A stretch of 64,000 bases of DNA from Heliopora coerulea (Eukaryota > Cnidaria > Anthozoa > Scleralcyonacea > Helioporidae). The stretch lies in the NCBI GenBank assembly GCA_030142905.1, contig JASJOG010000015.1:1679001-1743000 (forward strand), in the 5' to 3' direction. This document shows, piece by piece, positions 24,854-38,542 of this stretch (position 1 is its first letter; each line of letters opens with the position of its first letter). The notes below the pieces were generated by a model, which searched no databases, had not been told where the DNA came from, and worked only from the letters and a program-made list of their open reading frames with translations. Made by a program: the position numbers and the translations under genes.

Positions 24854-24914
24854 GTGCTTTATCCGGATTTAAAACACGAGACGATAGCCGAGTGTTTTAG
24901 ACCCGATAAAGCAC
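24854..24914. repeat. Hairpin with 23-24-nt arms
   Basis: GTGCTTTATCCGGATTTAAA plus ACAC (24854-24877) pairs with 24892-24914, whose reverse complement is GTGCTTTATCGGGTCTAAAA plus CAC. The loop holds a further CGAG/CTCG type pairing. Probably a terminal hairpin of a repeat. Confidence 0.75.
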
Positions 24915-25118
24915 GAACTGCAAGTTTTTTAAATGTCTTATGAAAATCACCTCTTAATACGCTAATTCGTGAAGAAAGTTTGGAAATTTATCTTTCGTAA
25001 GCCGAAAAAATTGAACTTGTTCTTCACACATAAAGGCACATGTATCTTTATCCCATATATAGATCCGACATGGTTATGATTTTCTTTTGTCTTTTCCTCT
25101 TGAATTTTTAATGAATTT

Positions 25119-25123
<5 letters not shown>

Positions 25124-25153
<30 letters not shown>
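25124..25153. repeat. (AT)15 microsatellite
   Basis: Uninterrupted TA dinucleotides. Confidence 0.95.
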
Positions 25154-25157
<4 letters not shown>

Positions 25158-26194
25158 GGTCACATTACGCGTGAAAGTCAGAGTAGCGACGAAAACATTC
25201 TAACACTTTTATATACACCAATTTCAAACGAGTTCCTTAGAAGCTTATCTCCTCGAGATCACTTACAATGAGCAAGAAATTAGCTGTTGACCGAGGCAAA
25301 ACCAAGTCCAATATTTCTTTCTGAATTATTTTCTTACTCTTATGCTTGGTTAATTGTGAAACCAGACATTAGAACTGCAATTGACGAAGCTGATAATTGA
25401 TAAATTATACAGCACAACTTAAACGATAAAAAGTTTTTGAACTGATCTAAAATGTTAGAAATGGATGGTTCCTGTACTGTGACCCTTCTTTGTGTTATGC
25501 AATACAATGTGGCTTGCTTGTAATTAGATAACCACAACACGTACAATCACAGTCATGCACAGTATGGAAGGCATCGAAGAACATCATCCTAAACTTAGCG
25601 AACATAATATAACCACGGTACATGAAAGCCTTTTGGGTACTTTTGGCAACCATAGCCTTCCGCGACGATTGATGAGGCGACAGAAGTGTTGAAGTACTCT
25701 CACGGAAACAAAAAGTGCTTTTCAATACAAGATGAACAGCGAAAAACGTCATCCCATAATCTCCATTTAATTTCCTTTTTCTCTTTTACGATCCGTATTC
25801 TTTTTATGACCACTGTCATTTCCTGTTTGGGTTGTTTTGTTCAGATTATTGTAAGCAATCAGGCGTTAGAGAACGGAGTATTTATTGCGTTCTTAAACAC
25901 TGATAAATCTAAACATATTGCTTACCTAATTAAGAAGTTCCGTTGGCTGGATCTAGTGTACGACATTCAACAATTTATGTTAGCTAAGTTTTCCACCATA
26001 ATTGTCAAATGTCAAATTTAACTGTCAAATTTTGGCATTGTCCTTACGACCTAAATCTTGCCGGATTGATTATCAAATCATCAGCTGTTCCTAAAGTGGT
26101 CCGTAATGGCGCACCTAAACATTCATAAAGGTGTATCCTTGAAGGACCTGTGCCTGGACGTTAACTATCCATGCAATCGAAATCCTGTGACAAA

Positions 26195-27070
26195 GAACCT
26201 CTTTGAATTTCTTTTGTTTCCTTTTTTCATGTTTAACCTCGGTTCTACATTAAATCCAAAAGAATATTTGAATTTTCTATGTCCTGTTTTCATGTGTTTC
26301 ACCATCGTTCAACATTGAAACAAAGGAATCTTTCGTCGGCTTATTTTCTTTTTTCACGTGTTTCACCATGGTACTAGATTGAATCCAAAAGAGTAGAAGC
26401 GTCGTTGGGTTTTGTTTGTCGTGTTTTCATTTGCATACTTTACCCACGTTACACGTTGAATCCAAAATAACCTTTAAATTATTTATGTCCTGTTTTCTTG
26501 TATTTCCTCTTGATCCTGCATTAAATCCAAACGAATCTTTGAATTTTCTATATCTTGTTTTCATGTATATGCCCTTTGTTCTCTACTAAATGCAGAGATT
26601 TGGATTAAATGCCGAGAGTATGACAAATTTGTATGTCTTGGTCGTGTCGTTTTACCTTGGTTCATACTTTAAATCCAAATAAGTTTTTCAATTTTTGATG
26701 TGTTGTTTGTACTTTTGTGTATTTCACATTGGTTCTATGTTGAATATGAAGCAACCTCGGAATTTTTCATTTTATGTTTTCATGTGGTTGTCTTTCGGCT
26801 TCCAATGTCCTGTTTTATGTTTGTCAACTTGACTGTACAGTGAATCTGAAAGAATCTATGAATTTTTTAGGGCAAAAAGTTCAAAGGTTGGAAAGTGCCG
26901 TGACTGATCTCAAAGAATACCAGCGTTTTAACTTTTTACCTTATTTAACACTGTCAACACCGTATCGTATTTTCATATCATTGTATGAATTTTTTATGTT
27001 GGTGTTCTCATTTACTTTTCCTTGGTTCTTCATTGAAGTCAAAAGAACCGTTGACAAATTAATGTTTGGC
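26195..27070. repeat. Diverged 60-75-bp minisatellite, about 10 units
   Basis: A block of TTTGAATTTTCTATGTCCTG, then TTTTCATGTGTTTCACC, then TTGGTTCTACATTGAATCCA recurs with heavy divergence from about 26202 to 27070 (for example near 26268, 26475, 26535, 26690 and 26985). The region around 26590-26640 is disrupted. Confidence 0.8.
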
Positions 27071-30000
27071 TTGCATGTGGTTAACTTGGAAATAAGTTGG
27101 TAAAAGCTTTCCTCTCATTGAATTTAGACTGTTCGAAACCTTGTACTCCGATATTTCAGCAAGATACGATGTTTACTGGACGCAAAAGGCTATGGTTAAA
27201 TGTGCAAGTCGCCATCTTACACGGTACAAGCAACTGAAACTTACTCCTTACAAGATTTAATCTTTTTGAAACCCTAAAGGATTATGGTTAAATGTAGACG
27301 TCATTCTTTCAATTGCCGTCAGCTGCAGTGACTGATACTACGTCAATAAATTTTACCCGATGAATTTCTCCCAATTCTTGTACGGGTGTGAGAACAAGCT
27401 TGGCAACACTCAGAACAATATACAATTCTCAGCATAAATGCGTCTTACTCTCTGACTCCTCGCTGGCTAATGAACCCTTATCGCAAAATTTAAAACTTGC
27501 CTTTTTTGTCAGAGTCCATTTAGAGTTACTGAAGAACCCCAGACGCACAGAAATCAGACTCTGTGCGAACTGAAAGAGGTCAGCCAATTGCATCAACCAT
27601 GGCGCCTACTACGAGTTCCAGCTTGATTGAATCTCTGTGCAATTTCTAGGTCAAGTACAGTTTAGCGCACTCGTGAATTATTAAGGCAATCGCGGGCCTA
27701 ACTAACCCTTAGCCAAACCCGAACTCTAACTCTAAAAGGTCAGTGATTTGTCCCGGTCCGACAAACCCAGTATGCAGATGTTTCTTTTCACCAAAAGGAT
27801 GAATATACCTAATGCTTAATCTGTTCGAAATCTCGACCGTTTTTTGATATGTTGTAAACATAAGGTGCACCCTAGGATGGCTGAAATCAACGAGTAACAC
27901 CTGAAATTACGTGGCCCAGCGCGGACTCCGAGGTCAGACAAACCTTATGATACCCACTGGAAAGAAAGAGCTGGTAGCGAATGTTACGACATGCGCAAAG
28001 TTGTGTTGATGAGGTCGAGCAGCCAGTAGACTGGTTGTCGGTTGTCCTGTTAAGAGGAAGCTATGCTTAAATATTTAACAGGAGAAGCATATCAACTAGA
28101 TTATAAATGTTAGGTTTTTTGTAACATAAGCGACGAGAAATACAAATGACCTAGACTTCTCAAAACTGTCGTTTAGGGTCAGCCGTCTTTTGTTATACGG
28201 TCGGCCGTCTTTAGTTATCGTGTTGATAGATCTCCATAAGTCCTTGAATTTTTCGGAGAAAGCTTATTTCTTGGGAGAGATGAATGCATTCCTACAATGG
28301 ATTAGATTAACGGGCATATAATGTTTACTTGGTTCAAAAGGACTCTCATGTTGATTCGCGATATTTGTGACAGGAAATGAAGTCTGTGAATACCAGAGTG
28401 GTGCTTGGGTTACCTCTTTATTTCTATGATATGCTTCCTCTTAGTTGTTGTCTTTGTAAACACCAGTTCCAAGAAATACCATCAACCAAGAGGCATCCTC
28501 TTCGTTTTTTCTGATATCTATCGATTCTCGACATGTTTATTCAACACTTATCTAGTGGTAGTGGAGCGAAAAAAGGATGGTACAGTTGCGAGAAAGTTGG
28601 AAATACTCCAGGGTGTTTGTTTTTTTTGTTTCTTTCACAGTTACCCTTGCAGTTTGTTTTCGTGTTATCTTAAAAGCAAGACATAACAACGTGATAAAAC
28701 AAGGACAGTTTAATTTTCCTTGAAGGAATAGACCCAGTGGAGCCTAAGGTTAAGGAGTTATGTGATACCACGTTAATGGAAGAAAAACATTCCTATGTGT
28801 TCTTTAAGTAGTTCTCCCTGCCTTCTGTCAATCACTTCCATCCACCCGCCTTACTCCCATCAAGACTGCAACTCCAGTGAACCATGCAGGAAAATCAACG
28901 ATCCTTTTTACGACAGAAGTGCCATTCGAAACTTAAAAAATTCAAACGAACACTCGTGTAATGTTAAATTGACACAACTCTTCACAAAGCAGAATTGAGG
29001 AAGCAGTAAATCTTTGTCATGTAGTATTTTGTATTCAACCATTTCATCAATAGGAAGAGGAAAATCTGATAAACGTCAAAATTCTTGATATTATATTTTT
29101 TTTACAAGTATCAGTATTGTGTTTACTGGGTATGGCTAGTCAAAGGACTGGATAATTCTCGATTGGTTATGAATAACACCCGGTAGATATACGTACATAT
29201 ACGTGTTTATTTTCTTGCACTTGCAACCTAATAGTGCTCAGTCAAACGTTGGTGTTGAACGACCATGAACCATTGCTCTCTACAACAAAACCTGAGTCGA
29301 AGATATGTCAGAGTTACCTTCTACCAATTAGTTCATGCCCCATTAGACTAAATTGACTTAATTTGATTAGGCACTCACCAATCTTACTGTGAACACGATT
29401 TTCTGCAACGGTTTGCTATAACCAGGTTCACTGCAGTGTTACTGTTAGATAATACCACGTTGCTGGTCATCAGAAAACATTAGGTTTTGGACATTCGTAG
29501 TTCTCAGTTTTGCGCCCCATCAAATGTAACGGTTAGAACTTGTCGCTTGGAACTAATCATTAGAACCAAAGCAACTGAACAGTTTAATAACCTTTCACTG
29601 TTCATTAGTTTATTCGTAAAATGGAGATAGGGACGATTCAGTCCAGAACCGAGTCCTTGTAACTCGATCATTTCGCATTTTGTCAAAATGTTACAGATTG
29701 TACACCTGGGTAATCTTGCGTCGCCATCTGAGTTCTTTCGGTACAACAGTTAGATCTGTTGATTTGTGAGGTTTGTGGATTGTTTGCATTTATAACTTTC
29801 CCTAAATATCTAAGTCGGTGTCGCAGCTTACTGGTTAGATAACTTCGTCGACATCGTTTTGAGAAGGTCGGAGATAACTCACTACATGAACATTCAACTT
29901 TCCCCGTTGATCTAAGTCGTTGAACCTTAAAGTTTATTGGAGGGGCAATACAGTGGCTTAACCCTCTTGCTTTCATAGCAGAGTTTATTGTTTAGTTAGG

Positions 30001-32600
30001 ATACCTATTCATCATTATGTTTTGCCATATTTTGAAAGACTATGCAGTTGTCCTACGTTCTCTCACAAAACCTTTATTTGGTGATTCTGGTTTCCTTGGA
30101 TTGTGGTTACGCTGTACTTTGTATTTGCACTCAAACTATACAGCATTGCACGGCTGAAAACCTCTCAGGTTTAAAAGCAGTCTGTTCAAAAACATTTAGC
30201 TTGCGGGACGTATTTTGGAACCGCGTCCGCGCCTTTGTCTCAAAAAAGACCCTCAAGACTGGAGAGGGTTTTTGCTCCAAATTAGCGATCAAGTAGTTGA
30301 AAGCCTTCCTGGTTGTCAAGTGAAATCGTAAAGTCGTATTTATCCCCGGAAGGAGCACATGTCCAAAGTAAACACAATGAAACGCTTTCGCGATAGCACG
30401 CTGGTTCACAAACGCGAGATAAGTGCTTCTTCTGACAACATCTGTGTCTCAAATTATCGCTGCTTACCAGTTGACAACAGAAAGGCTTGGATTACTGATG
30501 GCTTGAACTCTGATAACCGTGGCCCTTTGTGATAACCTCATATGGGCATTGTGTTAGTTTGTAAAGAGGTTTTTTCGTCATGTTTTTTCCCGCCTCTGGG
30601 CTGTCTATAGAACAGGAAACCACAGCAACCTTTCGTGCCCTTGACTTACGGCTTCAATTGTGGTAAAGAGAGGTCGGAACCAACCGCTGAAAAATATATT
30701 TTTCTCTTTCGAAGGACCACTTTTGCACTCTTTGTTGACAAGTGTTCATGTTTGCTTTTAACTAAAAAGAAGTCGTGAGGCAGCAAACAATCACAGACTG
30801 AACTTATTTTAAGTTTAGGACAGCCAAATCAAATGGTCCAGGTTGTTTGTGAAGGCCTGTCTAAAAAAGGAAACATGGAAATTAGGCCTTGCTTTCTGCT
30901 CAAAAGACACATAATGTTAATTGCGCTAAATGTTCCCTTCGCAATCGAGTCCATTGGTGTCTCTCAAATGGAACATAATGCCCTAATAATGACACTCAAC
31001 TTGTCTTTCAAAAGCTTAACTTGAATTAAAGAGTGATAATTACATTTCTGGTGAACAAAGGCTAAGAGTTCAGGAGTGGGCTTTGGGTTTCAAAGAGCGC
31101 TCAGATTGTTGGCACTCCTTGCAACCAAATAAAACTGCGGTTAAAAATTTAACAAGACTCAACAGACAAGAAGTCTCGAAACACATTTGATTGAACTGTT
31201 TATTCTGAACATAAACTGAAGACCGATTGCTCTAGGGTATTTTGATAACTTTAAGTAAACGCGGCTGTAGTCTCAACCCATAAGTACACACTTTTATCTA
31301 TATCTTGATACAAGAAGTGCCGTGGTCCTGCAGCTCTTCATTTTTTCAAATCTTATATTACTATGACGTCACTGCGCCCCGAGAGTTTTCTAAATTTCCC
31401 CAAATAACCATCGCATTATCCATTTAACTTTTGTTTTGTTTTGAACCAAGTCGTAATTGTAGTATTGTCAGATCAGGGGATATCGGTTGTAATTTCTTTA
31501 GTTTTGTCCGGCTTTGGTTTCATCTGCGGAGTCCCTGTTTTCTCTATGTACACAGCGGTCCTCGGTAGGCACTTCGAAGTATGAACGGATGTGTGCTTCT
31601 CAAAGAATTAATAGTTCGCCACTTAAGCATGTTACACGGATTTAAATGTAAATATAGACCTGTCTTGAGCGAAGTGGGAGGCAGATTCATAAACCACTTG
31701 GCTTGACTAAAGATGTTCAAGAAATACCAAAAATAACTAATTCCGCAATCCACTGAAAGTGCAAGTCTTCGCCTTCAAGAGATCCACTTGCTTTTACGAA
31801 TCTCTGGATGTGAAGTCATGTCTTTAAACTATAACCGCATATTTCGCTGAAACCTAAACGCCAAGTAAATAAGTTTCGAGCTATCTTTTTCGTAGTTGTC
31901 CTGACTTCCCCTGAGGAAAACTGGGTGCGATTTATAGTGGAGAAAGGTACGCGTCCTGAATGAAACGTCAACTTTCGTATTTATACCAAGGCGAAGCCGC
32001 ATCTTGTGCTCGACTTAGACCCGGCTTACTAAAAGCGTGAACGTCATTTCTGTACCGTTCATATACGAGAATCTTCTCTTATGTGAGACAAGTTTTGACT
32101 CTTCTGTTACAGCTCTCGTTTCAACGGCTCTAATACGTCGTGTATTCCGTTTCAAAAGCTTGGTCTTCCTTTAGAGAGTAGAATTGGATAACGGAGAAGT
32201 CCAATACCTAGATATTAGATAAATTTAGTCTAGCCTCGATTATTCAGACCTGGAGTATAGAGTTCTTAGTCACCCAGACCACATTATCTCCAGCGCATGC
32301 AAATGTGCCGGTACCGGAGAAACATAGACTCAAGCATAAGATTGAAAAAAGTTTCAGCGTGGAGTATTGCAAGCCCGCGAAGAAGTACTACCGCAAGTAT
32401 AGTCTTCCACGGGGCTGAAAGAATGCCTCAAGCTGACTGGAGTTAGACCAAATACCTGAAACAACAAAATCTTTGGATGAGCCAGAGTAACACAAGTGTC
32501 AGAATGAGCAATATCCCCCATGGATTATCTGGGAAGCACGAGCACCAAATCAAACTGTACCTTCACGTGAACGAAAATAAACCGTGGAGAACCAGCAATA

Positions 32601-32602
<2 letters not shown>

Positions 32603-32645
<43 letters not shown>
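32603..32645. repeat. (GT)21 microsatellite
   Basis: Uninterrupted GT dinucleotides about 2.3 kb downstream of the NK3 coding end. Confidence 0.97.
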
Positions 32646-32648
<3 letters not shown>

Positions 32649-34074
32649 ATTCGGTAAATACTAGACCCTGAACAAACAGTGTCATCATGTGGACCAAACT
32701 AAACCAAGCAGTAAAACAATAATTATCTCACATGTGAATCAAGGTAACCCAAGTACATGAACAAGCAGTATGGTTATCTGAACCAAAGAAAGCATGTAGT
32801 TAAACAAGCCATATGCTGCGTGTGAATCAGGGTTTTTCAGGCATTCGACAAAAGAACGTTAATTTTTTTCTTTTGCTTATACCTTGTGTTTGCGTTTTTA
32901 TATCGTCTAAACCAAGCTACTGGTCGTGCGTCGTCCAGTGCTTTTGGAAAACGTAATATCGGCCATGGCGTAGGTGAACACACCGCTCCCTTTCAAATAT
33001 TCGTGTTCACGTGTTTGGCGGGTCTTTTCCAAACCAGAAGCCTACAGCTGCAAGAGATCGCACGTTGGATCGAAGAAAAAAGAAAACAATTCATGAAAGA
33101 GCCCAGTCAATTGATCCACATGAACTTTGTGAATTGTCGCCTCCTTCTGTCAGTGAGAAAACCCCTGTTGGCTCATGAGAAACTACATCATATGTCGCGC
33201 ACTGGTGGTGACGATAATGTAAATAAATCGAACTGGAAAGTAATGAAAATAACAAAGAGTGCAGACAGTTACAATTACCTTAATCCTCATGAGCTATATA
33301 ACCCCGTTTGGACGCATGGCGTCCTCTCTGTGAGAGACCACTTAACAGTCATTTCTGTCTTACTTAATAAGGAAAATCTTTTTCGAGGCCAAACAGATTG
33401 ATTGCCACAGGTGTATCACAATTCTTCTTAAGACGTATTTTGAATAACTTTTGGTAAATGAAAACTTGGGAGTAGTTTTGATGGTATCGGGTACGCGTAG
33501 CGGTTGTCAGCTCAGTACCTTCGCATGATCCGCTTGCTTGGTTTAGTTATCCATTCTTATCGATTATAGTGCTATCTATTAATCTCTGGCCCTTTCCCTC
33601 TCGATTTCCGATTCGATGGGAACGTGGATTGGCAGATTATTGCTTGAAACCGGTACAATTAAGCCGTGAGCGTTCATCTTGCGTCATAGCTCTCGTCAGG
33701 CCTTAAAATTACTGGGAAGTCCTGTCGGGGTTATTTGAAGAGTCTATTTTTTTGGCTCGGCGAAAAAAGAAAACAATCTTGAACTGCAGTGAAGTTACTA
33801 AAGTCCGTTCCCTATCCATTACAGCTTCCTCCCAGATTTGAGGACTACGCACTCGATACTTGTCTTTTGAGATAAATCTTTTCATACATATCCTGTATAT
33901 CTTTTCAAATACTTAACATTTGTACACACATCTTAAGGATTTAACCAAATGAGAAGCACCCACAAATACCAAAGGCACAATTAGTATGTATTCTTATCTT
34001 CATCGTGTAACATTGGATTCTTATCCCCTTCAATAAAGCGACAACAGTCCGCCCTACGGAGTGATTAACTTACG

Positions 34075-34973
34075 TTAAAATTTCAATGCAGAAGAGGAAT
34101 AGTTCATGATATGGCAAGACTGTTTGATCATGTCCGTTGGTGTAAAGGCTACCGACTGCGGCAATCGATTGAAGCTAAACGCATCTTGTCTCTTACCGTC
34201 ATCGTGGAAGAGGATTTTTACGGCGACTTTCTTTGCTGCCACTGGATGACAGACATCCGCTGCGATTTGTCGCCGTTTCGTCTTGTAGCGCCTGTTCTGG
34301 AACCAGATTTTTACCTGAGTTTCCGTGAGTTTCAGCATTGCCGCTAGTTCGGCTCTCTCAGGTCCAGAGAGATACTTCTGGTGGCTGAAACGACGCTCGA
34401 GTTCGAAGACCTGTGCATGCGAGAACGCCGCTCGTGAGCGCTTCTTTCGTAATTTTGGACGCATTGATGATCTGTGGTCAGTTGGCTCCGTTCTGTCCAT
34501 CCTGTTGTGTTTCGCCGATATATCTGAAATTAGAGAAACTAAACCTCAGTGTTATCTTCGCATATCTCTTGACGTCTTGTTTTCTAGTAAAACGCTCGGG
34601 TCTTGCTGTGGAAGTTAACGTTGTTAATCCGGATGAGTTACTCACCTAGGTAATTATCACTGCCTCTATCGTCAGGCACGCTTCTTTCCTTCATCTTTTC
34701 ATGTCCCTTCGCTGTCTCTTCCGGAGAAGCGATTTCACAAGAACTAAGTCCAAAGCGGGCTGCTTGAAATGTGTGAGATACGGAAAGCTTTGCTTCGTGT
34801 AGATCCTTCACGCTGCCTTTGTAAGTTGATTCAAAATTTTCTGAGCTTGAAAAATTCACAAATGATGGTGCGTGGGATCTCTTTCTTTCCTCGCTTGTTC
34901 CGTTCGCGAGAATGTCTTTTATCGAAAAAGACGTGAACTGTGGACGTCTATGTTCAGCATCACTCGAGTTCAT
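34075..34973 (-). CDS. NK3: NK3/bagpipe-type homeobox protein (two exons)
   Basis: A nuclear transcription factor. Exon 1 is 34973-34646 and exon 2 is 34523-34075. The 122-bp intron has donor GTGAGT and acceptor CTAATTTCAG, phase 1 (G|AT, Asp). The product is 258 residues. A TN/eh1-type motif FSIKDIL lies at residues 16-22, as is usual near the N terminus of NK2/NK3 proteins. The homeodomain at 136-195 reads [20 protein letters not shown] then [20 protein letters not shown] and ends [42 protein letters not shown] and RYKTKRRQ are the signature of Nkx3/bagpipe, with Tyr at position 54. A short NK3-type segment [13 protein letters not shown] follows (206-218). The start is the first Met upstream of the TN motif. 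It lies between Msx and NK4 on the same strand. In bilaterians bagpipe and Nkx3.2 act in visceral muscle and skeletal patterning; the cnidarian role is not shown by sequence. Confidence 0.95.
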
Positions 34974-37011
34974 AATAATATCCAGACGCTAATCTTATCT
35001 TGTGCTGAAGCGAGTTTCTGCCTCTGAGATCGAATGCTCCTATAGAAGCAATGCTGTTCCTCAGCTCCAAGTTAGCGCGCGTTTGGTGTAGGTAGAAATC
35101 ACCGTACAGGTTTGTTTCGATGCAAAGGAGGTTAGTGTGCTTTGCGCTTATTGGCCCACCTCGTTCGAGATCACTTAGGGAGCGTTGATGAGTGAGTCCC
35201 TCGTTGATTGGTTGCTAGAATCGCTCTCTTGCGACCCGCGTTGACAGCTTGGTAGAGCGGTGATGACACTTCGCAATTAAACGCAAACTAGGTATTTGTG
35301 GGGTATTCATAGATTGTGCACTTTTAATATGAGATTTGCCTACTGTGGCGCTCTTCTGAGCTTCCTTACCGCATCCAGACATAAGCAGACTCGCCAATGT
35401 GTAAATATACGCGAGAGAAATAGAAAATACTATTAAATGCAAGTTGCGGGAGTTCAGTTTTGCAGTATGGAAAGTGGTAGCTTCCCACGAGGAACTGTCT
35501 TCGGATGTGAGGTGTAATGCGTAGTGACTGTGGTGGGTTTGAGGGCGTCTCCTAGGTAATCGGTAAACCGGTTGGTTGTACAGTTGGCGAAGGAATAGTT
35601 TGATTCGTCGCTAACATTGTTCAAAGCTGACAGACATTGAGATCCAGGGGTTTCTTACAATGTGATCGCGTGCTGTTTTATAAGAACTCATTAACATATC
35701 ATGAAGAAAATTCAAAGGCAGTGAATATATCGTCAATAGTTGTAAATCAGTAGAGGAATCGTCCGGACTAACGTGAACTTTTTGCTCCATTTACTTGACT
35801 CAAACAGCTTGGATCTCGAAGAATGCAAAGTAAACGTGAATATTTAGAGGTCGGGGTTTTATTAGCAATGTCAGCTTGTGGTTTGTACATCAGACACAGA
35901 TTGAGCGGGAGTATTGTTTTTACATACCTCATTTTACGACTTCGAATATAGCATTATAGTATACGAAATATACTCCAATGAGACATTTCCTGGACGCTTA
36001 AAACGACGTTGACCTAACACCCTTTCACTCTCTTTCAATTCGTGAAGTTTTGAATTGTCTAGTTAAAAAATAAACACACCACAGGCGATTTCGCCCATAG
36101 TTTCATATAACCACAACTATTACAAGGAATTGCCAAATATTATTTTCAACTGCGCCAACATTCATTTTTATTGCACTAAGTCTTCCCGTTCCACATATTG
36201 CTCTCTTCTGACAAATCAACCGGCAATTGGCAAAATTTGCATTCCCATTAAAGGGAGACGAGACGTTCGGACAGTCATAGCTACACGACAGCTTGCGAGA
36301 TGCCCACTGGCTTTTGGACCCGCCTCCCCCACCCAACCACTTGAGAGTCGATGCAGGCAACTGAAAAGAAACCATGATGGTATCCGAAAAGATCCATAAC
36401 TGGGGAGTGAAGAAGGTGCATGAAGCTCCCTTTAAGTTCTTAAGGAATCAATTTATCAAAATGAATTTTTATTTTTTTGTTCTTACATTACCAATGCATC
36501 GGATATGATCTTTGATAAGTAACCTTGTACCTTTCAGGGGTCAAGATCATGATGTTTAGCTTATTATGCTCTGCTTTGATGTTTTTGCTAAAACTACTGA
36601 CGTTTTATATGTTTTTGAGTTTTGTGGTAGTGAATACTTTTAAATATGTTCAGAAATGACGTGAGCTGGTTCACCGTTTTAATACTGGTTCAATATTTTG
36701 TTTTTCTTATTGGTTTCGTTTGTCTGTCTTCAAACCAATTCACTTTTAACTAGTTTAATTCGTCTCTTTTTTTTATTCCTTTTTTTTTTCAAATGTGACT
36801 GGATGTTTTAAAGTAGGTTTAATTACTTCATTAAACTGACCTGGTTGAATGTTTAGGATAAAATTTCTTCTCACATTATTTTGTTGGATAAACGTGTGAG
36901 TTAGGGTTTGAAACAAGAGAAAATTGAATGTCAACGTAAATAAGAGCTTTTTCTTACTCCTTCCTATTAGCTGATGAATAACACTATACTTTAAAAAAAA
37001 TCCCGTAATTT

Positions 37012-37280
37012 TTCACGGTGTTGATAATGTACGTGCCTCGCAGCTCTGTGACTTAGGTCCGATTCAGGCTTCTCGTAGTTTTTCGATAAAAGTTACCTTG
37101 GTCATATGTGAGAAGTTTGTAGTCCAGTTTGACTGTACCAAGGATCACAGGTTTTCTTCGTATGCTCTGGTTTCCTCTTTTAGTGGACCAAGACCAATCA
37201 GGGATAGCGTTTAGTAGACCTCCAGATTGTGAAGAGCTTAGTTATAGCTGATAGGGTTAACCAGTATAAGTAAGGAATAA
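37012..37280 (+). mobile_element. SINE copy, diverged relative of the 2-kb element
   Basis: The plus-strand sequence aligns through most of its length with the reverse complement of 2053-2350. Shared parts are GTACGTGCCTCG after an eroded A box, the B-box-like AGGTCCGATTC (37055-37065), ACCTTGGTCATATGTGAGAA, CCAGTTTGACTGTACCAAGG, and the 3' end TGATAGGGTTAACCAGTATA near 37270. Confidence 0.72.
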
Positions 37281-38110
37281 TTACCAACTCGAATTTCCAT
37301 CAAGATCTAATGTGTTTGGTGCAACTAGTTTGTGTGCCAGTACACGTACAGGTTCTGCCACTAGGTATGGAAACTAGAGGAGTGCAGAGGGTGTACATCC
37401 CACCGCTAGACCTCTTTGGCTCTGTATGTCAAAAAATTGCCGTCTTTCTGATGATAAAATAGACGATGAAAGAAGTAGCGTGTTTTGATGACTCAGTAAT
37501 GAAAAGTCGGTATTAGTTACTTTGCGTTCTCACAATGAAGTCAAAAAGAAGTGACAGGCAGAGTAAAATAAAGAGACATGGAGTCTGAACTGTGGGATAA
37601 AATCATCTTGCAGTTGTCTATATAGAGATGTCCATTTGGATTTACGCTTTTGTTGGAATATACAGAAAGCTTGTCCATCCGTACAGGTTTCTGAATACGA
37701 GACTGCTTTGAGAACACTCTAGATTTTTATTTTGACCATGCTGATTGTCCTCGTGAGGAAATATTACTTTGACACTCAGCACCCCTAAGTTTTACGAAGC
37801 CAAATATGTATTAAACAGACAACCTGTCAGAAATGAACATTTGTCAAAGCTCCTGGAATTTCACTTCAGCCCTAGGGATATTTGGGGCACCGATGACAAA
37901 TTTGCAACCAGTTCCTTCCATCTTTTCCTGTTTTTCCTTAGATTTGGCAAACCTGAGAGCAGTCCAGTCATTGGTATTGTCCTTGTGTCTCTTTATCTAT
38001 CTTCCTCTTCGTCGTCTTCTGTCTTTCTCAATGCCTTCCAAGATGTTCTTCGCCAGGACAGATCAGTGACCGCGAGATATGACCGGACCTCTTCAGTTTC
38101 CCATCTCAAA

Positions 38111-38542
38111 TACACCTTTTGCTGTTCGTTACCAAAAAATATACTATCATTAACTCCAACCTCAAACCCGTTAACGCGAAAATACATTCATTTTATTCAG
38201 TCGACATTCATTAGCGTAGATACGCAAGCATTTGCATCGAAGGGCATTCTATAGCGCCAACAGACGATCTTTAACACCATTCTACTCTACAATTAGGGAT
38301 AATAAAATTTCAATTGGACAAAGTACTTCTCTTGCGTAATTGAAAGTTTATCATCCCTCATGCATAGTAGAATGTTGTTAATGGTCGTCTGTTGGCACTA
38401 TGGAATGCCCTTTGATGCAGGTGGCTGCGTATCTACGCTAATGAATGTCGATTGAATAAAATGAATGTATTTTTACATTAACGAGTTTGAGGTGGGCGTT
38501 AATGATAGTATATTTCCTGGTAATGTACAGCAAAAGGGTGTA
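38111..38542. mobile_element. 432-bp fold-back element (foldback MITE)
   Basis: Almost the whole segment is one imperfect palindrome. The left arm (from CACCTTTTGCTGT at 38113) matches the reverse complement of the right arm (ending GCAAAAGGGTG at 38540) at an estimated 85-90% over about 190 bp, including the 20-mer ATTCATTAGCGTAGATACGC in both arms. An inner AGGGATAATAAA... / ...TTTATCATCCCT pairing closes it. TA dinucleotides flank both ends, which fits a TA target duplication. The open frame 37769-38254 overlapping it is not credible as a gene. Confidence 0.85.

Noticed and set aside
29683..30409. Overlapping open frames of 80-97 codons on both strands
   Set aside because: No homology, no splice context; a short segment (KPSPVLRVFFETKARTRF) looks coding-like but is isolated.
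32886..33401. 171-codon open frame on the plus strand, the longest non-repeat frame in the intergenic DNA
   Set aside because: No domain recognised, no flanking exons or splice context, and mixed composition; a frame this long can occur by chance in 64 kb. Transcript data would decide.
37769..38254. 161-codon open frame
   Set aside because: Its second half is the left arm of the fold-back element at 38111-38542.
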